The position numbers and the translations under genes are program-made. Positions 56,859 through 64,000 of a stretch of DNA of 64,000 nt are shown here, piece by piece; within the stretch, counting starts at the first letter, position 1, and each line of letters starts with the position of its first letter. The DNA is taken from assembly GCF_010727325.1 (NCBI RefSeq), contig NZ_AP022565.1, forward strand, positions 3,348,001 through 3,412,000, given 5' to 3'. This DNA is from Mycolicibacterium alvei (GTDB lineage Bacteria > Actinomycetota > Actinomycetes > Mycobacteriales > Mycobacteriaceae). The notes under the pieces were generated by a model. It saw nothing but the letters and a program-made list of their open reading frames with translations, was not told the origin of the DNA and did no database searches.

Positions 56859-57668
56859 GTGGCCGCGACCGACATCGACCCGTCCGAAATCACCAAGTGG
56901 GATCCGGGCCTGACCGAGAAGGTCATGGGCTTCCTGCGGCCGCTCATCAAGGGCTACCACCGGGCCGAGGTCCGCGGGCTGGACAGCTTCCCCAACGGCG
57001 GGGCGCTGGTGGTGTCGAACCACTCAGGCGGCCTGTTCGCACTCGACGTCCCGGTGTTCGCGACGGGGTTCTACGAGAAGTTCGGCTACACCCGCCCGGT
57101 GTACACGCTGAGCCACGACATGCTGATGGTCGGCCCGACCGCCGCGTTCTTCAAGAAGACCGGGTTCATCCGGGCCAGCCATGAGAACGCGGACGAGGCA
57201 CTGCGCTCGGGGGGCGTGGTCGTGGTGTTCCCCGGCGGGGACTACGACGTGTACCGGCCGACGCTGTCGGCGAACAAGATCGACTTCGCCGGGCGCACCG
57301 GATACATCAAGGCGGCCATCAACGCCGGCGTCCCGATCGTGCCCATGGTCGGCATCGGCGGCCAGGAGACCCAGCTCTACCTGTCTCGTGGCACCGGGAT
57401 CGCCAAGGCGCTCGGACCGATCGCGCGGCTGGCGCACACCAAGGTGGTTCCGCTGTCGTTCGGTTTCCCGTTCGGCCTCTCGGCGGTGCTGCCGCTGAAC
57501 GTCCCGTTGCCGACCAAGATCGTGATGAAGACGCTGGACCCGATCGACATCGTCGCCGAGTTCGGCGAGGACCCCGATATCGACGAGGTCGACGCGCACG
57601 TCCGCCGGGTCATGCAGCGCGCGCTCGACAAGCTGGCCGAAGAGCGCCGCTTCCCGGTGATCGGCTGA
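56859..57668 (+). CDS. Lysophospholipid/diacylglycerol acyltransferase-like protein (Rv1428c-like)
   Basis: 269 residues (Rv1428c ~275). PlsC-superfamily elements: SNHSGGLFALDVP (block I, His then Asp), VVVFPGGDYDVY (the EGTR-equivalent block III) and VPIVPMVGIGG (block IV). The NHSGG form is that of the DAGAT/Rv1428c group rather than classical NHxxxxD PlsC. GTG 56859 is preceded by AGGGGGA with 4-nt spacing. First gene of an operon with fadD12-like and lipO-like genes; the spacing to the next is 6 nt. Likely moves acyl chains made available by the FadD protein onto a lipid acceptor. Confidence 0.82.
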   Translation: MAATDIDPSEITKWDPGLTEKVMGFLRPLIKGYHRAEVRGLDSFPNGGALVVSNHSGGLFALDVPVFATGFYEKFGYTRPVYTLSHDMLMVGPTAAFFKKTGFIRASHENADEALRSGGVVVVFPGGDYDVYRPTLSANKIDFAGRTGYIKAAINAGVPIVPMVGIGGQETQLYLSRGTGIAKALGPIARLAHTKVVPLSFGFPFGLSAVLPLNVPLPTKIVMKTLDPIDIVAEFGEDPDIDEVDAHVRRVMQRALDKLAEERRFPVIG

Positions 57669-57674
57669 GCACCG

Positions 57675-59312
57675 GTGAATCCGCTGGATCTGCTGACCGG
57701 ACCGCTGGACCGGGTCACCGACACCGTCGGCCTCGTCGCCACCATGCGCCGGGCCGGAATCATCACGGCGATGCGCCCGGACAAGTACGTGCGCATCGCT
57801 TCGGCGATGGCCCGCGAAAACATGAGCATCACTTCGGGTTTCGCGGCCTCAGCTCAGCGTTGCCCGAACCGGCCCGGCCTGGTCGACGAGCTCGGCACGC
57901 TGACCTGGCAGCAGGTCGACCAACAGGCCGACGCCCTGGCCGCCGGCCTGCAGGCGCTGCCGGGCGGTGAGCCGAAGGTGCTGGGCATCATGGCTCGCAA
58001 TCACCGTGGTTTCGTGCTGTCGCTGATCGCCGCCAACCGGATCGGCGCCGATGTGCTGCTGCTCAACACGTCGTTCGCCGCACCGGCCATGGCCGAAGTG
58101 GTCGACCGCGAAGGAGTCGACGCGGTCATCTACGACGAAGAGTTCACCGACACCGTCGAACGGGCCCTCTCCGACCGGCCGAGCGCCGCACGGATCGTGG
58201 CGTGGACCGACACCCACGCCCACGACGTCACGGTGGCCAAGCTCGTCGAGCAGCACCGCGGCCAGGAGCCCCGCCGGGCAACCGAGAAGAGCAAGGTCAT
58301 CCTGCTGACCTCGGGCACCACCGGAACTCCCAAGGGCGCCAAGCATTCCGGGGGCGGACCCGAGGTACTCAAGGCGATCCTGGATCGCACCCCGTGGCAT
58401 ACCGAAGATCGGGTCGTGATCGTGGCGCCGATGTTCCACGCCTGGGGTTTCTCCCAGCTGGCGTTTGCAGCGTCGATGGCCTGCACCATCGTCACCCGGC
58501 GCAAGTTCGATCCCGAAGCCACGCTCGAGCTCGTCGACCGGCACCGGGCCAAGGGCCTGTGCGTGGTGCCGGTGATGTTCGACCGGATCATGGACCTGCC
58601 CGCGAACGTGCTGAATCGCTACGACGGCCGTTCGTTGCGGTTCGCCGCGGCGTCAGGATCGCGGATGCGCCCCGACGTCGTCACCGCCTTCATGGACCGG
58701 TTCGGCGACATCATCTACAACAACTACAACGCCACCGAGGCCGGCATGATCGCCACCGCAACCCCGGCCGACCTGCGTGCTGCACCCGATACCGCCGGTA
58801 AACCCGCCGAGGGCACCGAGATTCGTATTCTCGACGGTGAGTTCCGGCAGGTTCCTGCCGGGGAGGTGGGAACCATCTACGTGCGCAACTCAACCCAGTT
58901 CGACGGTTACACCTCCGGTAGTACCAAGGACTTCCACGAGGGTTTCATGTCCTCGGGCGATGTCGGTTACCTCGACGAGGCGGGTCGCCTGTTCGTGGTG
59001 GGCCGCGACGACGAGATGATCGTCTCCGGTGGTGAGAACGTGTACCCGATCGAGGTGGAGAAGGTACTGGCCGGCAATCCCGATGTCGCCGAGGCTGCGG
59101 TCATCGGTGTCGACGACGAGAAGTACGGTCAACGACTCGCGGCGTTCGTGAGACTCTCCGGCACCGCCACGGCCGATGACCTCAAAGCGTATGTTCGGGA
59201 GAACCTCGCCAATTACAAAGTGCCGCGGGAGATCACCGTGCTCGACGAGTTGCCGCGCAACAGCACCGGCAAGATCGACCGCCGCCAACTCCAGGAGATG
59301 GTGAATGGCTGA
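57675..59312 (+). CDS. fadD12: Fatty-acyl-CoA/AMP ligase, FadD12-like
   Basis: 545 residues (FadD12 ~535). ANL superfamily: P-loop LLTSGTTGTPKGAKH, NNYNATEAGM, the SGDVGYLDEAGRLFVVGRDD hinge and C-terminal catalytic Lys in PRNSTGKIDRR. It activates a fatty acid to acyl-AMP and then acyl-CoA. There is no FAAL-specific insertion obvious after the N-terminal subdomain, so a CoA ligase is more likely than an acyl-AMP ligase. GTG start at 57675; its stop overlaps the lipO start by 8 nt. Confidence 0.85.
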   Translation: MNPLDLLTGPLDRVTDTVGLVATMRRAGIITAMRPDKYVRIASAMARENMSITSGFAASAQRCPNRPGLVDELGTLTWQQVDQQADALAAGLQALPGGEPKVLGIMARNHRGFVLSLIAANRIGADVLLLNTSFAAPAMAEVVDREGVDAVIYDEEFTDTVERALSDRPSAARIVAWTDTHAHDVTVAKLVEQHRGQEPRRATEKSKVILLTSGTTGTPKGAKHSGGGPEVLKAILDRTPWHTEDRVVIVAPMFHAWGFSQLAFAASMACTIVTRRKFDPEATLELVDRHRAKGLCVVPVMFDRIMDLPANVLNRYDGRSLRFAAASGSRMRPDVVTAFMDRFGDIIYNNYNATEAGMIATATPADLRAAPDTAGKPAEGTEIRILDGEFRQVPAGEVGTIYVRNSTQFDGYTSGSTKDFHEGFMSSGDVGYLDEAGRLFVVGRDDEMIVSGGENVYPIEVEKVLAGNPDVAEAAVIGVDDEKYGQRLAAFVRLSGTATADDLKAYVRENLANYKVPREITVLDELPRNSTGKIDRRQLQEMVNG

Positions 59313-60534
59313 CCGCCGACGACTGCTGGCAGCGGCCGCCGAGTTGCTCAACGCTGCCAACGCAGTGAAGCCCCTCGGGCGCAGGGGTTACAGCACCGTC
59401 CAGTCGTTCGCGTTCGGCTGGCCGACCTCGGAAAACGCCCCCCTGGTGATCACCGTGTCGGCTCTCGATGCGCTACGTCGCGGTATCCGGGGCGACTACC
59501 GCTCCGCGGGCGGTCGAATTTCGTTGCTGCTCAAGGCGATTTCCTGGGGACTGTTGGTGCTGGTGCACCGGCGCGGTGTGCAGTCGCGACTCTATTTCGA
59601 GAATCCGGTGCACGAGGCTCTCGCCGACGAGTACCCGGCGGCGTTGCGACCCCTACGTCGCGGCGAGGTGTATTCCACGTCGATGAGCCGACGCCGCTAC
59701 GCCCGCAAGACCATCCATTACGGCCCGCACCGGGCCAACGTCGCCGATATCTGGATGCGCCCGGACCTGCCGCGGGACGGCAAGGCGCCGGTGCTGGTAC
59801 AGATCCCGGGCGGCGCCTGGATGATCGGCATGCGCCGGCCGCAGTCGTATCCGTTGATGAGCCACCTGGCCGAGCAGGGTTGGATCTGTGTGTCGATCGG
59901 CTACCGGATCAGCCCGCGGCACCCGTGGCCCAATCACATCATCGATGTGAAGCAGGCCCTGGCCTGGGTGAAGGCCAACATCGCCGAGTACGGCGGCGAT
60001 CCGGACGCGGTCTGCATCACCGGTGGATCGGCGGGCGGGCATCTGACCGCACTCGCCGCGCTCACACCCAACGACCCCAAGTGGCAACCGGGTTTCGAGG
60101 ATGCCGACACCTCGGTGGCCGCCGCGGTACCCGTCTACGGCCGCTACGACTGGTTCAGCACCACCGGACCCGGGCGCGAAGAATTCATGGAGATCCTGCA
60201 GCGGCTGATCGTCAAGGCTCCACTGGCCACCAATGACCAGCTGTACCGGGATGCCTCGCCGATCACCCTGGTGCACCCCGACGCACCCCCGTTCTTCGTG
60301 CTGCACGGGACCAACGACTCACTCATCCCGGTGGTCGAGGGTCGCGATTTCGTCGCGGCGTTGCGGAAGGTCTCCAAGTCCCCGGTCGTCTACGCCGAGA
60401 TCCCGCATGCCCAGCACGCGTTCGACTTCTTCGGCTCACCCCGCGGCCACTACACCGCCGATGCCGTCGCGGAGTTTCTGACCTGGGCGCGCGCCCGGGC
60501 CAAGCTCACCTCGAGCGCCGCTGCCGATCGGTAA
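59305..60534 (+). CDS. lipO: Alpha/beta hydrolase esterase, LipO-like (HSL family)
   Basis: 409 residues (LipO ~420). A long N-terminal region (~130 residues, partly hydrophobic, may contact membrane) precedes a hormone-sensitive-lipase fold. Oxyanion motif PGGAW in place of HGGG/HGGAW, nucleophile GGSAGGH, Asp in HGTNDSLIP and His in PHAQHAFDF. ATG 59305 lies inside the fadD12 coding end (8-bp overlap). With an acyltransferase and a FadD in one operon it probably releases or trims acyl groups from a lipid. Confidence 0.85.
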   Translation: MADRRRLLAAAAELLNAANAVKPLGRRGYSTVQSFAFGWPTSENAPLVITVSALDALRRGIRGDYRSAGGRISLLLKAISWGLLVLVHRRGVQSRLYFENPVHEALADEYPAALRPLRRGEVYSTSMSRRRYARKTIHYGPHRANVADIWMRPDLPRDGKAPVLVQIPGGAWMIGMRRPQSYPLMSHLAEQGWICVSIGYRISPRHPWPNHIIDVKQALAWVKANIAEYGGDPDAVCITGGSAGGHLTALAALTPNDPKWQPGFEDADTSVAAAVPVYGRYDWFSTTGPGREEFMEILQRLIVKAPLATNDQLYRDASPITLVHPDAPPFFVLHGTNDSLIPVVEGRDFVAALRKVSKSPVVYAEIPHAQHAFDFFGSPRGHYTADAVAEFLTWARARAKLTSSAAADR

Positions 60535-60544
60535 ACTCCTGACG

Positions 60545-61918
60545 ATGTCCGCACCGGACGCTGAGATCGCCACGCTCGTCGCCGACCTACCCGACGGCGC
60601 GGTGATCACCGACCCCGCCGTGATCGAGGGATATCGCCGTGATGCCGCACTCGATCCCGAGGCGGGTGTACCGCGAGCCGTGGTGCGGGCCACCGGCACC
60701 GAGGACGTGCAGGCCGTGCTGCGGTGGGCGAGTGCGCACCGCGTCGCCGTGGTGCCCAGGGGCGCAGGATCGGGACTCGCCGGCGGTGCCAACGGCGTCG
60801 ACGGCGGCATCATCCTCAGCACCGAACGGATGCGGCAGATCCGCATCGACACCGCGAACCGCACCGCCGTGGTGCAACCCGGCCTGCTGAACTCCGAGGT
60901 GAAGCGGGCCGCCGCCGAGCACGGCCTGTGGTATCCGCCGGATCCCGGCTCGGTGGAGATCTCCTCGATCGGTGGGAATGCGGCGACCAATGCGGGCGGA
61001 CTGTGCTGTGTGAAGTACGGGGTCACCAGCGATTACGTGCTCGGAATGCAGGTGGTGCTGGCCGACGGCACGGCCGTCCGGCTGGGTGGCCCGCGCTTGA
61101 AAGACGTTGCGGGCCTGTCATTGACGAAGCTGTTCGTCGGCTCTGAAGGCATCCTCGGGGTCATCACCGAACTCACGCTGCGGCTGATCCCGGCGCAGCC
61201 TCCGGCGTCGACGGTGGTTGCGGTGTTCGCCTCGGTGGAGGACGCGGCGGACGCGGTCGTGGCGATCACGGCCAAAGTTCGGCCGGCCATGTTGGAGCTG
61301 ATGGACCACGCCACCATCAACGCGGTCGAGGACTACCGCCGGATGGGCCTGGACCGCTCGGCACAGGCATTGCTGCTGATCCAGTCGGATGCACCGGGCG
61401 CGGCAGCCGAGGAGATCGCCCACATCGTCGAGGCCTGCGAAAAATCCGGGGCCACCGAGGTTTACGCGACTGACGACCCCGAGGAAGGGGCTGCCTTGAC
61501 CGCGGCCCGGCGACTCGTGGGCCTGGCCCTGATGCAGCTGGGCACGTTCTATCTCGAGGACGTGACGGTGCCGATACCCGACCTGCCGGCATTGGTGGCC
61601 GGGATCAAACGCATCGCCGATGACTGCGACGTGCTGATCTGCGTCGTCGCTCATGCCGGCGACGGGAACACCCACCCGGTGGTGGTGTTCGACGCCGAGG
61701 ATCCGGACATGAGTGAGCGGGCCCGGGTGGCATTCGCCCGGGTCATGGAGCTGGCGATCGCCATGGGCGGCACCATCACCGGCGAACACGGTGTCGGCCG
61801 ACTCAAGAGGGATTGGCTGCCACTACAACTCGGCGACGATGTGATGGCGTTGACCCGTCGCATCAAAGACGCCCTCGACCCGCTCGGCATCCTCAGTCCG
61901 GGCTCGGTGCTGCGCTAG
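60545..61918 (+). CDS. FAD-linked oxidase, glycolate/D-lactate dehydrogenase type (GlcD-like)
   Basis: 457 residues. N-terminal FAD_binding_4 (PCMH) domain with VVPRGAGSGLAGGANG and SIGGNAATNAGG, then FAD-oxidase_C with VAHAGDGNTHPVVVF and TGEHGVGRLKRDWL. These are the flavin and substrate-carboxylate elements of 2-hydroxyacid dehydrogenases. Similar in size to M. tuberculosis Rv2280/Rv1257c. ATG 60545, 10 bp after lipO; probably in the same transcript. Substrate is likely a D-2-hydroxyacid. Confidence 0.88.
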   Translation: MSAPDAEIATLVADLPDGAVITDPAVIEGYRRDAALDPEAGVPRAVVRATGTEDVQAVLRWASAHRVAVVPRGAGSGLAGGANGVDGGIILSTERMRQIRIDTANRTAVVQPGLLNSEVKRAAAEHGLWYPPDPGSVEISSIGGNAATNAGGLCCVKYGVTSDYVLGMQVVLADGTAVRLGGPRLKDVAGLSLTKLFVGSEGILGVITELTLRLIPAQPPASTVVAVFASVEDAADAVVAITAKVRPAMLELMDHATINAVEDYRRMGLDRSAQALLLIQSDAPGAAAEEIAHIVEACEKSGATEVYATDDPEEGAALTAARRLVGLALMQLGTFYLEDVTVPIPDLPALVAGIKRIADDCDVLICVVAHAGDGNTHPVVVFDAEDPDMSERARVAFARVMELAIAMGGTITGEHGVGRLKRDWLPLQLGDDVMALTRRIKDALDPLGILSPGSVLR

Positions 61919-61936
61919 CTTTCCCCGCAGGAAATG

Positions 61937-62536
61937 TCAGCTTTCGGCCAGCACCCCGTGCAGGGCCTTCTTCGCCTCACTGATTGCCGCGAGCAGATTC
62001 GTCCGCACCTCACCGAGCTTGGCCTTCTGTTCGTCGGTGCCCGTGAACGCGATGGTGCGGGCCAGACCCGCGACCTCGTGCAGACCGGTGCGGATCTTGA
62101 TGACGTCGGCGAACTTACCCACCTTGCCCAACAACGCGTGCGCGGTCTCTGTGGTGACACCACGCCAGGCCAGCAGCTGGGTGCCGAATTCGGTCAGCGT
62201 GGCAACGCCGTCAGCGACGGTGACCACACCGCGGCCTGCCAGCGCTGCGATGGCCAACTCGACGATGTCCAGCGGTGGGGTGAAGGCACCGTCCGTGGCT
62301 TCGGTGGTGCGCTCGACGATCTGTTCAGCCGTGGCGGGCCCGTCGAGCAGGAGCGCCGCTGTCCCGATCACGGCACGCTTGAGCGCGAAACCGGGTCCGA
62401 ACCCCTTACCGAAACCGGGGCCGCCGAAGCCTCCGCCGAACCCTCCCGGGCCGAAACCACCCTGTCCTTCATGGCCGCAGCTGCCACCGCCGAATCCCGC
62501 CGGACCCCAGCCGCCACCGAATCCTCCAAAACCCAT
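61937..62536 (-). CDS. Gly/Phe-rich protein with winged-helix-like domain (PadR-like)
   Basis: 199 residues from ATG 62536. The first ~50 residues are low-complexity Gly/Phe repeats (GFGG, GPGF units) with one Cys-His pair (GSCGHEG). The rest is helical with a possible winged helix (AEQIVERTTEATDG, then DIVELAIAALAGRGVVTVADGVATLTEFG). Actinobacterial PadR regulators often carry such a Gly-rich leader. The HTH match is weaker than in typical PadR and the family call is tentative. Convergent with the FAD oxidase (18 bp). Confidence 0.6.
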   Translation of the reverse strand: MGFGGFGGGWGPAGFGGGSCGHEGQGGFGPGGFGGGFGGPGFGKGFGPGFALKRAVIGTAALLLDGPATAEQIVERTTEATDGAFTPPLDIVELAIAALAGRGVVTVADGVATLTEFGTQLLAWRGVTTETAHALLGKVGKFADVIKIRTGLHEVAGLARTIAFTGTDEQKAKLGEVRTNLLAAISEAKKALHGVLAES

Positions 62537-62724
62537 GTCACACATCCTTTTCCAGATCTCATCCGGACCGACGGAACGCGGCCGAGTAGGAGTATCAAGT
62601 TCCTTGATACGCCCAGATCGCGACCAGTTCAATGAGATCTGGCTGAGAACTCGTTGAGCTGTGGGCGAAACCGCACGATCGATCCGGATGGTCGGCGGGG
62701 GCGGCGCGTGTGAAGATGCCAGCT

Positions 62725-63159
62725 ATGACTACCCCGGACAGCGAGCCGCTGGGATATCTGCTGCACCGGGTGGCGGCAACGCTGCGGCCAGAGGCGGCCG
62801 CGGTTCTCGCTCCGCTCGGACTCGGACTGGCGGAATTCGTCTGTCTGCGGATCATCTCGCTGAACCCCGGGCTCACCAGCGCCGAACTCGCCCGCTCCAC
62901 CAACGTGAGCGCGCAGGCCACCAACCAGCTGCTGCACCGCCTGGAAGCCGCCGGAGCCGTGCGCCGCCCCGATACCGCGGCAGCGGGAAAAGCACTGCCC
63001 GCCGAACTCACTGCGGCAGGTCGAGCGTTGCTCACCCGCGCCGAGGAGGCCGTCCACATCGCCGATCAGCGGATACTGGACCGCCTGACACCCACCGAAC
63101 AACGCCAACTCAAAGCGTTGTTACGCAAAGCCGGACTGGACGACAACGCGTGCTGTTGA
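62725..63159 (+). CDS. MarR family regulator
   Basis: About 144 residues; start could be ATG 62725 or the upstream ATG 62716/GTG 62710, none with a strong ribosome site. The winged helix-turn-helix (GLTSAELARSTNVSAQATNQLLHRLEAAGAVRR) and flanking dimerisation helices (LPAELTAAGRALL) are typical MarR. It ends in a Cys pair (NACC) that might respond to oxidants. Divergent from the Gly/Phe-rich gene, which may be its target. Confidence 0.83.
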   Translation: MTTPDSEPLGYLLHRVAATLRPEAAAVLAPLGLGLAEFVCLRIISLNPGLTSAELARSTNVSAQATNQLLHRLEAAGAVRRPDTAAAGKALPAELTAAGRALLTRAEEAVHIADQRILDRLTPTEQRQLKALLRKAGLDDNACC

Positions 63160-63176
63160 TCAGCTCCTCACGCATG

Positions 63177-64000
63177 TCACCGTGGCTTCGGAGCGGCCAA
63201 CTCTGCCAGTGCGGACAAGAACAACTCATCCATCCGCGGGCTCAGCTCCGACAACGTAGCGGCCCCGGCGTGACTGGCCGACCCGAAGACCCGATCGAGC
63301 GCGTCAGGGTCGGCGGGTGCGCCGATGGACAGGCACAGGCAGGCCACGCCGTCGGCCCGCAGTTCTTCGAGGGCCTTGGCGGCATCGGCCTGGGCATATC
63401 GCCCTTCGTAGCCGTCGTCGTACGGGTACCCGTCGGAGAGTACGAGCAGCAGTCGGTGTGGTGTTCCCGCTTTGGTTTTGAGGATCTCACCCGCGCCGCG
63501 GATTCCGGCTCCGAGCCTGGTGTAGCCGAATGGTTGTAGTTGGCCGAGCCGAGACCGCTCGGCGGCACCGAAGCGTTGCTCGAAGCTCTTGACGGCGAGC
63601 AGGTGCACCGCGCGGCGGCCCTGTGAACGAAAGCCGTAGACAGCCACCCGATCACCGAGTTCCTCGAGCGTCACAGCAAGCGTTGCAGCCGCGCGGCGTT
63701 GGTGCTCATGGACGGCGAGGCCTTCGCCGTCGGCGTCGGTTGCCGAACCCGACGCGTCGACGAGGATGAGCACACCGAGATTGCGGGCGAGTTTGCGGCG
63801 TTCGGTATACACGTGCTCGGGCGGTGAATAACCTGAGCGCAGATCGACGAACAGGTCGATCAGGGCCTCGTTGTCCACGTCGTCACCGTCGGCGCGGGCA
63901 CGCAACACTTTGGGCCCGAGGCCCACTCGTGCCAGTCGGCGTCGCAGCATCTGATCAGGCGTCACACCAACGGCTGAGACGTCGACCGCGGCGGTGATCG
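63177..64000 (-). CDS. NorD-like VWA domain protein, 5' partial
   Basis: The frame is open to the right edge (about 274 codons visible; a GTG at 63965 is internal or an alternative start). The VWA fold is clear, with MIDAS DASGSA, the Thr in YTRLGAGI and Asp in LLVLSDGYPYDD. Sequence around SGYSPPEHVYTERRK matches the C-terminal part of NorD/CoxE-type proteins, which pair with MoxR-type AAA ATPases to mature metalloenzymes; the partner would lie beyond the window. Convergent with marR (17 bp). Confidence 0.8.
   Translation of the reverse strand, partial: ITAAVDVSAVGVTPDQMLRRRLARVGLGPKVLRARADGDDVDNEALIDLFVDLRSGYSPPEHVYTERRKLARNLGVLILVDASGSATDADGEGLAVHEHQRRAAATLAVTLEELGDRVAVYGFRSQGRRAVHLLAVKSFEQRFGAAERSRLGQLQPFGYTRLGAGIRGAGEILKTKAGTPHRLLLVLSDGYPYDDGYEGRYAQADAAKALEELRADGVACLCLSIGAPADPDALDRVFGSASHAGAATLSELSPRMDELFLSALAELAAPKPR

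Noticed and set aside
1..64000. CRISPR arrays, tRNA/rRNA genes, insertion sequences, phage attachment sites
   Set aside because: No regularly spaced repeats, cloverleaf candidates, transposase or integrase motifs were seen.

Overview
The window is high-GC actinobacterial DNA from a non-tuberculous Mycobacterium (Mycolicibacterium type). This is shown by MmpS/MmpL, AftD, LpqI, R2lox, FadE5, FabG4/HtdX and EspC-like genes. About 30 kb is a recognisable, inverted and partly shuffled copy of the M. tuberculosis Rv0223c-Rv0244c neighbourhood. Both window edges cut a gene: a giant type I PKS on the left and a VWA (NorD-like) gene on the right. No rRNA, tRNA, CRISPR or insertion sequence was seen.

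1-13 kb: a bimodular, malonyl-specific type I PKS (one reducing module and one fully reducing module), a convergent DapB-like oxidoreductase, and fadE5 followed by a perfect hairpin terminator. The PKS architecture and its fadE5 neighbour match the phleic-acid (trehalose polyphleate) synthase locus of fast-growing mycobacteria. 13-21.5 kb: an accessory stretch between fadE5 and fadA2, with a DUF1361 membrane protein, an SDR-DUF2867 protein, a SOUL haem-binding protein, a Na+/H+ antiporter remnant, a TetR gene divergent from an mmpS-mmpL pair, and an F420-type luciferase-like oxidoreductase. 21.7-25.4 kb: divergent fadA2 and fabG4-htdX, with a palindrome in their shared promoter that also occurs upstream of fadE5.

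25.6-31.3 kb: a three-gene SMC/condensin operon (MksF-MksE-MksB, i.e. JetA-JetB-JetC of Wadjet), which restricts plasmids in related systems. The usual nuclease subunit JetD/MksG is not next to it. 31.4-35.2 kb: an O-methyltransferase, then a tightly coupled operon of an EspC-like T7SS protein, a WXG-helical DUF1023 hydrolase and a lipoprotein, which looks like a type VII effector/immunity cassette. 35.2-54.1 kb: the conserved cell-envelope block, comprising TetR, LpqI, a DUF2613 peptide, AftD, R2lox with its TetR, an MFS transporter, a GNAT, a phosphotriesterase-like lactonase, an acyltransferase-3, a DUF3068 protein, a large membrane protein, a GT4 glycosyltransferase, a methyltransferase and an aldehyde dehydrogenase.

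54.2-64 kb: a DHFR-like reductase with an AraC-DinB regulator, arylamine N-acetyltransferase, and an acyltransferase-fadD12-lipO operon behind a sequence that fits the KstR operator consensus. Then come an FAD-linked oxidase, a Gly/Phe-rich winged-helix-like protein, a MarR regulator and the 3' part of a NorD-like VWA gene. Overall the window mixes lipid activation, elongation and export, arabinan/envelope assembly, and plasmid or competitor defence. Gene identities and motifs were read from the translations. Orthology to M. tuberculosis genes is from memory of the families and their order, not from a database search.
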